A stretch of 64,000 nucleotides of DNA, from positions 1,302,001-1,366,000 of the forward strand of contig CAWUEY030000001.1 of the NCBI GenBank assembly GCA_963921245.4, given 5' to 3'. This document shows positions 58,156 through 64,000 of the stretch, one piece after another; position 1 is the stretch's first letter, and each line of letters starts with the position of its first letter. The notes under the pieces were generated by a model that saw only the letters and a list, made by a program, of their open reading frames with translations, was not told the origin of the DNA and ran no database searches. Source of the stretch: JABJGO01 sp963921245 (GTDB taxonomy: Bacteria; Pseudomonadota; Alphaproteobacteria; Rhodospirillales; Casp-alpha2). The position numbers and the translations under genes were made by a program.

Positions 58156-58383
58156 CGGCTCTCGTTCACGATTGCCACGGCCGTTCGGGCGGATTATGCC
58201 CGCGGGGAAGATGTGACAATAGAAGTGCCGTCCAACGGGCTGTATGTATTTTCTGTGACCCTCGGACATCCGGACGAAGGATAGGCACGGTATGTCGATG
58301 AGTGGAAAATTCTGGATGAAGCCGGCAGGATTGATTTTGGAACGGCCCCCCGGTCACGAAGGTCTGAAACACTCTGGACATAG
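58156..58383 (+). pseudogene. Remnant of a small secreted protein family, with in-frame TAG
   Basis: The frame reads RLSFTIATAV (a signal-peptide-like piece without a start), then DVTIEVPSNGLYVFSVTLGHPDEG, a TAG at 58282-58284, and ARYVDEWKILDEAGRIDFG before TAG 58381. The pattern VTLxHPDTGWxxYADxWxVLAPDG occurs in a family of small exported alphaproteobacterial proteins; the TAG stands exactly where its Trp is expected, so TGG to TAG is likely. The usual C-terminal half is missing. Start, one codon and the end are lost, so it is decayed. Family recall is from memory. Confidence 0.55.
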
Positions 58384-58440
58384 AATTTTAAAATGGTATG
58401 GGAGGATTATCTCTAACCCAGACTGAGTCCGGCCAGGAAA

Positions 58441-59634
58441 ATGGCTGTTACGCGATGGAGTTCTATCGTGCCAAACAAAGGCTCACATTTCACCGACGTC
58501 CGTTCGGTGATCCAATCTCTCAAACCAGGATATCCCGTTTACTGTTTTCGTCCGAAGGAACTGGAAAAAACCGCACGTTGGTTTCTCGATACGTTTCCCG
58601 GACGCGTCCTCTACGCCGTGAAGTGCAATCCTCATCCCATGGTTTTACAAGCGCTCTATGATGCAGGTATCCGGCATTTCGATACGGCGTCACTGACGGA
58701 GATCGCAACCATACGGGAAATGTTTTCCGACGTGGATACCTATTACATGCACCCCGTCAAAACCCGGGCGTCCATTCTCACGGCACGAGATGTCTACAGG
58801 GTGGATCACTGGGTGATTGACCATGAAAAGGAACTGGAAAAATTAATTGAAGTTGCAGGAGGGGGAGACGGTCAGGTTGTTCTCGTTCGTGTCAGAACCA
58901 GATCTTTTGGTGCTGCTTTTGAATTGTCCGATAAATTCGGTGCCCCGACAGGGCAGGCTGCCAGCCTATTGGACAAGGTGGCAGAAGCGGGATTCCAACC
59001 GGGCCTTGCATTTCATGTGGGCTCTCAGATGCGCAACCCAGAGTCTTTCCGGGATGCCATTTCAACCATCGGGGGCGTTTTGGAGGCCACAAATACACAT
59101 ATCCATTACCTGGATATCGGCGGCGGATTCCCTGTGCCCTACATGGGAGAGGATATTCCGGTTCTTGACGACTTCATGGAAACAATCAAGGCCGCCCTGA
59201 AAACCGTCAATTTGCGAAAAGACTGTGTATTGATGTGTGAGCCCGGTCGGGCGCTGGTTGGCACAGGGTGCTCGTTGCTAACGCAGGTTCAGTTGCGCAA
59301 AGAAGATACCTTGTATTTGAATGACGGGGTGTTCCACAGCATGTCGGAACAGCGAGAGGGCTTTCGCATGCCTGTTCGAACCCATAGATTGAGCGGTGAT
59401 ATGGCATCGGAAACCGGCTCATTCACCATTTTTGGCCCGACTTGTGACAACAATGATGTCCTGCCCTACAAAATCGATTTACCCGCCGATATTGAAGAAG
59501 GGGACTGGATCGAATTTGGCCAGATGGGGGCGTACTCAAATGCCATGGCGACACAATTTAACGGGTTCTTCCCGGAAACCTACGTCACCGTAGACGAGCC
59601 GGCTCTCTTGTCGGAAGACTTGCCGGACGAATAG
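58441..59634 (+). CDS. Ornithine/lysine-type PLP decarboxylase (fold type III)
   Basis: The enzyme probably makes putrescine or cadaverine. The 397-residue protein has the alanine-racemase-like barrel: the PLP lysine about Lys61 in VLYAVKCNPHP, HVGSQMRNPESF, YLDIGGGFPVPYMGEDIP and MCEPGRALVG; the C-terminal domain has FGPTCDNNDVLPYKIDLP, whose Cys-Asp acts across the dimer. Length and motifs fit eukaryote-like ornithine decarboxylases of alphaproteobacteria. ATG 58441 follows AGGAAA. It converges on glnA. Confidence 0.9.
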   Translation: MAVTRWSSIVPNKGSHFTDVRSVIQSLKPGYPVYCFRPKELEKTARWFLDTFPGRVLYAVKCNPHPMVLQALYDAGIRHFDTASLTEIATIREMFSDVDTYYMHPVKTRASILTARDVYRVDHWVIDHEKELEKLIEVAGGGDGQVVLVRVRTRSFGAAFELSDKFGAPTGQAASLLDKVAEAGFQPGLAFHVGSQMRNPESFRDAISTIGGVLEATNTHIHYLDIGGGFPVPYMGEDIPVLDDFMETIKAALKTVNLRKDCVLMCEPGRALVGTGCSLLTQVQLRKEDTLYLNDGVFHSMSEQREGFRMPVRTHRLSGDMASETGSFTIFGPTCDNNDVLPYKIDLPADIEEGDWIEFGQMGAYSNAMATQFNGFFPETYVTVDEPALLSEDLPDE

Positions 59635-59659
59635 AAAAGGGGCCGCATTGTGCGACCCC
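59635..59659. terminator. Terminator between the decarboxylase and glnA
   Basis: GGGGCCGCA pairs with TGCGACCCC (one mismatch) around TTG. On the minus strand a TTTT run follows, so it should end glnA transcription; the plus strand lacks a T-run. It begins right after the decarboxylase stop. Confidence 0.65.
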
Positions 59660-59685
59660 ATGTCTATAGCACTCATGTTTATCGC

Positions 59686-61107
59686 TTAGACGGAGTAGTA
59701 CATCTTGAACTCCACCGGGTGCGGTGTGTGTTCCATGTTGTAAACTTCATCCCACTTCAGGTCCATGTAGGAGTCAATCAGGTCGTCGCTGAACACATCA
59801 CCTTTCTTGAGGAATTCCCGATCATCGGCAAGAGCCTCCAGGGCTTCTCGTAGGGACCCGCACACGGTGGGCACGTCGGCGAGTTCTTCGGGCGGGAGAT
59901 CGTACAGGTCCTTGTCCATGGCATCGCCAGGATGGATTTTATTCTGAATACCATCAATCCCGGCCATCAGCATTGCCGCGAAAGCGAGATAGGGATTAGC
60001 CGTCGGGTCAGGGAAACGGACCTCGACACGTTTTCCGTTCGGTGACGAGGCAAAAGGAATACGACAGGACGCAGAACGGTTACGGGCGGAGTAGGCCAGC
60101 AGGACAGGGGCTTCAAAACCCGGAATAAGACGCTTGTAGCTGTTCGTCGACGGGTTGGAAAAAGCGTTGATCGCTTTCGCATGTTTGATAATGCCGCCAA
60201 TGTAGCAGAGGGCAGTATCAGACAGATCGGCATATCCTGAGCCGGCAAAAGTGGGTTTTCCAGCATTCCAGATGGACTGATGGGTGTGCATGCCTGAACC
60301 GTTGTCACCAGAGACAGGTTTCGGCATGAAGGTTGCCGTCTTTCCAAACGTATGCGCCACCATGTGAACGCAGTATTTATAGATCTGCATATTATCAGCA
60401 GTGCGGATCATTGTATCGAACGCCATACCAAGCTCGTGCTGACTGGGGGCAACCTCGTGGTGATGTTTGTCCATGGTCAGGCCCATTTCTTTCATCACGG
60501 TAACCATTTCCGCGCGCAGGTCAGGCGACGAGTCTACCGGGGGAACCGGGAAGTATCCGCCTTTGATACCGGGACGGTGACCGATATTGCCATCGGCATA
60601 ATCCCGACCACTGGTATAGGGGCCCTCTTCAGAGTCAAACTCGTAAAAAGCACCATGAGACTGTACGTCGAAACGAACGTCATCAAAGACGAAGAACTCT
60701 GCTTCCGTACCGAAGTAGGCGGTATCGCCGAGGCCGGTTGATGTCAGGTAGGTGCTGGCATTTTTAGCAATAGAACGTGGGTCCCGATTGTAAGACTGTC
60801 CGGTGGTCGGCTCCATGATATCACAGAACACGATCATGGACGGCTGTGCGGAAAACGGATCCATGACGGCGGTGCTTATATCGGGAATCAATGCCATATC
60901 GGACTCGTTGATGGCTTTCCAACCTGCAATAGATGAGCCGTCAAACATGACGCCGTCTTCAAAACTGTCATCGTTGATGACATCGGAAACCATTGTGAGG
61001 TGCTGCCATTTGCCGCGCGGGTCAGTAAAACGAAGATCCAGGAAAGGAATGTCTTCATCTTTGAGATGTTTCATGAGGTCTTCTGGGCTATTGAAATCGA
61101 GAGACAT
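59686..61107 (-). CDS. glnA: Glutamine synthetase, type I
   Basis: GlnA makes glutamine from glutamate, ammonia and ATP. The 473-residue product has FDGSSIAGWKAINESDM, the metal ligands in FGTEAEFFVFDDVRFD, GYFPVPPVDSSPDLRAEMV, HHEVAPSQHELGM, and KPVSGDNGSGMHTHQSIW. The adenylylation tyrosine (about Tyr402) is in DKDLYDLPPEE, so control by GlnE is expected. It follows glnB by 58 bases on the same strand, the usual glnBA pair. Confidence 0.97.
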   Translation of the reverse strand: MSLDFNSPEDLMKHLKDEDIPFLDLRFTDPRGKWQHLTMVSDVINDDSFEDGVMFDGSSIAGWKAINESDMALIPDISTAVMDPFSAQPSMIVFCDIMEPTTGQSYNRDPRSIAKNASTYLTSTGLGDTAYFGTEAEFFVFDDVRFDVQSHGAFYEFDSEEGPYTSGRDYADGNIGHRPGIKGGYFPVPPVDSSPDLRAEMVTVMKEMGLTMDKHHHEVAPSQHELGMAFDTMIRTADNMQIYKYCVHMVAHTFGKTATFMPKPVSGDNGSGMHTHQSIWNAGKPTFAGSGYADLSDTALCYIGGIIKHAKAINAFSNPSTNSYKRLIPGFEAPVLLAYSARNRSASCRIPFASSPNGKRVEVRFPDPTANPYLAFAAMLMAGIDGIQNKIHPGDAMDKDLYDLPPEELADVPTVCGSLREALEALADDREFLKKGDVFSDDLIDSYMDLKWDEVYNMEHTPHPVEFKMYYSV

Positions 61108-61165
61108 TGTTTATGTACCTATGATTTGAAGTTATGACAGATTTTGAATGTGCTAATGTTCCGTT

Positions 61166-61504
61166 CTAGATCGCGTCTTTTCCACGCTCTCCGGTGCGGA
61201 CGCGAATAGCATCCTCTACAGGAAGAATGAAGATTTTCCCGTCGCCGATCCTGCCCGTATGGGCGGCTTGTTTAATGGTTTCAACGGCGGTTTCAAGCAT
61301 GGTGTCTTCGACAACCAATTCGAGTTTTATTTTCGGAAGAAAGTCGACCACATACTCGGCACCACGGTACAATTCAGTGTGGCCCTTTTGCCGACCAAAC
61401 CCCTTGGCTTCCGTCACCGTGATACCCTGTAAGCCGACATCTTGCAGGGCTTCTTTCACATCATCGAGCTTGAACGGTTTGATAATCGCTTCAATTTTTT
61501 TCAT
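61166..61504 (-). CDS. glnB: Nitrogen regulatory protein P-II
   Basis: P-II senses 2-oxoglutarate and ATP/ADP and is uridylylated by GlnD. The 112-residue protein has KKIEAIIKPFKLDDVKEAL, the T-loop GFGRQKGHTELYRGAEYVVDFLP with Tyr51 as the uridylylation site, and the B-loop THTGRIGDGKIF-like AHTGRIGDGKIFILP. It is upstream of glnA, so GlnB rather than the amtB-linked GlnK is likely. I find no clear sigma-54 site in front of it. Confidence 0.95.
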   Translation of the reverse strand: MKKIEAIIKPFKLDDVKEALQDVGLQGITVTEAKGFGRQKGHTELYRGAEYVVDFLPKIKLELVVEDTMLETAVETIKQAAHTGRIGDGKIFILPVEDAIRVRTGERGKDAI

Positions 61505-61953
61505 TTTATAACCTTGCTGGGCATACTAATTAAGCGGTCTAATTCAGCGGGCGGGTTTTTCACTACACTTGCATAAGCTCTGACAACGCAAAACAAACGC
61601 AGAAATGAATGCACTGATAACAGCAGGAAACATGCCAGGTTTCAGGGTGTTTTTTGTTCAATGAAATCAAAAAGTTAAAAAATAAAGCAGTAAATTTTGA
61701 TACGAACGGTTTGTGTAAAAATTGAGCAAATGCATAAAAAATGTGCATCGTGATGACTTAACTATTTCGCTTTCAAAGGAACCCGCCAGAATAATCCGGC
61801 AATTTGGATTGCCATCAACCCACATCACCTAAATGGACAAACCGTAAACCCGATTGCTACTCCCTTGTCGATGTGTGTGGGGGGCCGTTTTAAACCACTC
61901 GCCCCATGTCCAGGCCGCTGATAGGATTGCGCGGGGACGTAGAGGGAAAGACG
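61505..61953. other. AT-rich intergenic region before DUF2336
   Basis: No supported gene lies here. The sequence from 61660 to 61760 is A/T-rich and contains a near-palindrome around ATGCAT...ATGTGCAT (61731-61749) and TCAAAA...TTTTGA arms. It separates divergent glnB and the DUF2336 gene and must contain their promoters; I could not identify a -24/-12 sigma-54 site for glnB. Confidence 0.5.
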
Positions 61954-63228
61954 ATGTTGAAGTGGTTGTTCGGGCGAAAAGGCGGCGGGACGGAAAATAA
62001 AAATCTGCCGACTTATGAACAGTCGCGCTCAATCGCCGAAAAAGGATCCGCAGAAAAACGCGCGTGGCTGGCTTCCTGTCAAGGCCTCCAGCCCGAGTTT
62101 CTGTATCTGTTTGCGACAGACGAAGAAGTCGGTGTTCGCAAGGCTGTTGCTGCCAACGAATACACGCCACTCCAGGCCGACAAAATTCTGGCCACTGATG
62201 AAAATGAAGGGGTTCGTATTGAACTCGCGGAAAAAGTTACCCGCCTGATGCCAACACTCGATCCATCGCGGAGTGACAAGGTTGCGGAAATGGTTTTGGA
62301 GATCGTGTCGATACTGGCCGAGGATCGCGCGGCGAGAGTCCGACAAATTGTTGCTGAGGAAATCAAAAGCCTGGAAAACGTACCCGGGAGTCTGGTGGAA
62401 CAACTGGCGTGGGATGCAATAACAGCCGTATCCGCCCCCGTACTGGAATTTTCTCCTTTGCTTTCTGAGCGTCAACTGGTGGAAATCATCCGTAGTGGCA
62501 TCGATGGTGGCGCTCTTGATGCTGTGGCCAGACGGCACGGCCTGTCAAAATCTGTTTCCTCGGAAATTGTCGAGCAGAACGTCGGGCGCGCTCTCGTGTG
62601 TTTGCTGGAAAACACCACCGCGGAGATTGCTGAAGAGGGATATGTCACGATTGCTGACACCGCGAAAACCAATACCGAGATACTGGAAGCCATGATCGAG
62701 AGAGATGACCTGACACTGGCGACCATAAGACGGGTCGCCACATTTGTCGGGAACGCTGTGATCGATCGTATTCTGGAGAGAAACAAGTCCTGTCCCGGGC
62801 TTGATGACGCGGCCGTCCGAGGCATTCGACAGAAAGTGCACGAGCGCGTCATGAGTGGTGACGCGGACGACGCTCCCTTGCCCGGGGAAGAGGCACGGCA
62901 AAAAGCCGAAAAGCTCTATGAAGACGATAAACTCACGGAGGATGTGATCGCCAAAGCCATAAAAGAAGGTGATCGGCTATTCGCCATTCATTCCCTGGCC
63001 TTGCTGGCAAGCTTACCCTGGGACAAGGTCCGACGCATTCTGAATAGTCAAAGCGGGAAAACAATTGCCGCGTTGTGCTGGAAAGCTGGAATTTCTGCAG
63101 AACGCTCCGTATACGTTCAGAAATATCTGGCGCGTTTAACCGGAAGCGCGCTGGTGCACAGGACGTCTAGCGGTGACTATGCGATGAGCGAAGATGAACT
63201 TGCCTGGTACATGGAATTTTTTGACTGA
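61954..63228 (+). CDS. DUF2336 family protein
   Basis: The 424-residue protein belongs to DUF2336, a mostly alphaproteobacterial family of helical repeat (HEAT-like) proteins of unknown function. The N-terminal MLKWLFGRKGG is followed by repeats such as FATDEEVGVRKAVAANEYTPLQADKILATDENEGVRIELAEK and AEDRAARVRQIVAEEI. The C-terminus has SLPWDKVRRILNSQSGKTIAALCWKAGISAE. ATG 61954 has GAGGGAAAG upstream. Monocistronic, ended by the hairpin at 63353. Confidence 0.85.
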   Translation: MLKWLFGRKGGGTENKNLPTYEQSRSIAEKGSAEKRAWLASCQGLQPEFLYLFATDEEVGVRKAVAANEYTPLQADKILATDENEGVRIELAEKVTRLMPTLDPSRSDKVAEMVLEIVSILAEDRAARVRQIVAEEIKSLENVPGSLVEQLAWDAITAVSAPVLEFSPLLSERQLVEIIRSGIDGGALDAVARRHGLSKSVSSEIVEQNVGRALVCLLENTTAEIAEEGYVTIADTAKTNTEILEAMIERDDLTLATIRRVATFVGNAVIDRILERNKSCPGLDDAAVRGIRQKVHERVMSGDADDAPLPGEEARQKAEKLYEDDKLTEDVIAKAIKEGDRLFAIHSLALLASLPWDKVRRILNSQSGKTIAALCWKAGISAERSVYVQKYLARLTGSALVHRTSSGDYAMSEDELAWYMEFFD

Positions 63229-63352
63229 TTGTACGCTCGAAGTTGAGCAGCAGGGACTGAGCATTTCGTTCGCTTTTGCTTTTGTAAAAAGACAGAGGTG
63301 CTTGCTGAAGCGCGTAAAAAAATTATCCGGGATTTTCGATCCAACCAAGTAA

Positions 63353-63380
63353 GAAAGGGCTGCTCTCAAGCAGCCCTTTC
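63353..63380. terminator. Strong bidirectional terminator
   Basis: GAAAGGGCTGCT pairs perfectly with AGCAGCCCTTTC around a CTCA loop. It lies between the convergent DUF2336 gene and the minus-strand small ORF next to the ammonium transporter, with A and T runs on either side of the GC stem. Confidence 0.88.
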
Positions 63381-63417
63381 CATACGTCCTGTATACTTTA
63401 AGACTATCGTAGCGTGC

Positions 63418-63606
63418 TTAGTTACCGTTTTCCGCCCGATTGAACGCATCGGTTTCGTGTTTAGCACCCATCCAAAGCGCCAACAGGCAGATAGCGATAC
63501 TAATGATTACCCAGGTCCACTCGGAACCTGAGCCGCCACCAGCGCCGGGATAATAAGCCCCGCCGCTTGCGACGACATCGTTCCAGGTATCAAAAATTGA
63601 ACCCAT
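63418..63606 (-). CDS. Small single-helix membrane protein downstream of amt
   Basis: A 62-residue protein with a glycine/serine-rich N-terminus (GGAYYPGAGGGSGSEW), one helix (about 32-47, WVIISIAICLLALWMG) and a polar tail. A good Shine-Dalgarno (AGGAGA) lies just before its ATG. It follows the ammonium transporter gene by 26 bases. I do not recognise a named family; a regulatory or accessory part for the transporter is an inference from position only. Confidence 0.7.
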   Translation of the reverse strand: MGSIFDTWNDVVASGGAYYPGAGGGSGSEWTWVIISIAICLLALWMGAKHETDAFNRAENGN

Positions 63607-63632
63607 AACAGGTCTCCTTTCTACTCAAACGG

Positions 63633-64000
63633 TTATTCGGCAGGCATAGCGGAGGGTGCAATACCTTCCGGATAGGCCTGACTGGGTACTTTCGTCGGAT
63701 CGAGACCGGCGAGCTCGGCGGCTTCCGCAACCCGTAGCAAGCCAAATCTGTGCAGGATCCATGAAACCACATATCCAGGTACAAGACCGAGCAGCAGCAT
63801 GACAATAGCGCCGACCAGTTGGCCCTGGAAGCTGATGGTAATCACACCCGGATCACCTTGCAGAGCAGGATAACCAATGGCAAAAATGCCGACAGCCATA
63901 ACGCCCCAGATACCCAGAGTACCATGAATCGTTACCGCGCCAACCGCATCGTCAATGCCCCATTTTTCAAGAAGCCTGTAGCTCGGTCTCATTAGCGCAG
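63633..64000 (-). CDS. amt: Ammonium transporter, C-terminal part
   Basis: The frame enters from the window end and stops at 63633. The visible 122 codons show the last membrane helices and cytosolic tail of an Amt/AmtB protein: DDAVGAVTIHGTLGIWGVMAVGIFAIG (with the second pore histidine of AmtB in VTIHG), QLVGAIVMLLLGLVPGYVVSWILHRFG and LRVAEAAELAGLDPTKVPSQAYPE, where the tail contacts P-II proteins in AmtB. The GlnB-GlnA pair lies 2 kb away on the same strand. Confidence 0.93.
   Translation of the reverse strand, partial: ALMRPSYRLLEKWGIDDAVGAVTIHGTLGIWGVMAVGIFAIGYPALQGDPGVITISFQGQLVGAIVMLLLGLVPGYVVSWILHRFGLLRVAEAAELAGLDPTKVPSQAYPEGIAPSAMPAE

Noticed and set aside
61505..61600. Sigma-54 promoter in front of glnB
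   Set aside because: I searched the minus strand for TGGCAC-N5-TTGC and found no acceptable match.

Overview
The window looks like a chromosome segment of an alphaproteobacterium, probably a Rhodospirillales-like lineage. Several families typical of that class, some shared with mitochondria, occur together: an ATP12 chaperone, an ELM1-family protein, an NDUFS4-type complex I subunit, C4-pathway 5-aminolevulinate synthase, DUF1489, DUF2336 and a PccA/PccB carboxylase. The genus was judged from gene content and order only.

Layout. 1-7.2 kb: end of the spc operon and the alpha operon (rpsH', rplF, rplR, rpsE, rpmD, rplO, secY, adk, rpsM, rpsK, rpoA, rplQ), with a near-consensus promoter between adk and rpsM. 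7.3-10.3 kb: a tightly overlapping run of a decayed Do-protease remnant, rarA, crcB and an RluC-type pseudouridine synthase. 10.5-20.1 kb: an OmpA-like lipoprotein, AsmA protein, ATP12, the propionyl-CoA carboxylase locus, acylphosphatase and an FAD oxidoreductase. 20.3-23.7 kb: lipB, tRNA-Leu, a DNA methyltransferase-HNH fusion with nine copies of an 8-bp repeat in its 5' coding region, and a glutathione transferase. 23.8-27.5 kb: mgtE, a DsbA-like isomerase, DUF1489 and two small regulators. 27.6-34.8 kb (minus): pyrE, an oligopeptide-type ABC binding protein with two permeases, a class III aminotransferase and hemA. 34.9-43 kb: mixed single genes (ELM1, HAD phosphatase, DUF454, NnrU, cupin, gcdH, lipoproteins, hydrolase, an unknown protein, a SocA/Panacea-like protein). 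43.4-50.8 kb: a nine-gene Mrp-type antiporter cluster with three NuoL/M/N-like subunits. 50.9-53.6 kb: thiXYZ-type thiamine-precursor transporter under a TPP riboswitch. 53.6-64 kb: DUF192, tRNA-Pro, NDUFS4, tRNA-Arg, parE, a pseudogene, ornithine/lysine-type decarboxylase, glnA-glnB, DUF2336 and the end of an ammonium transporter.

Main discovery candidate. The methyltransferase-HNH gene (minus strand, 21344-22679) carries nine perfect tandem copies of GGACTGCC (plus-strand unit) between its probable start codons and its first conserved motif. By hand translation the nine-copy state is out of frame: translation from the upstream ATGs stops just after the array. Seven or ten copies would join the start to the enzyme. 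This is the signature of a phase-variable modification enzyme, here drawn in the OFF state. Short tandem repeats also sit directly in front of three other start codons in the window (7348, 23872, 25548), suggesting a wider habit of repeat formation in translation-initiation regions.

Other points: a probable AUA start in the Mrp cluster, loss of the TM7 lysine in the third antiporter-like subunit, a fusion of the MrpA-tail domain to MrpB, a transporter-aminotransferase-hemA cluster without its ATPases, and two decayed genes. All family calls are from memory of motifs and gene order; no database search was possible.
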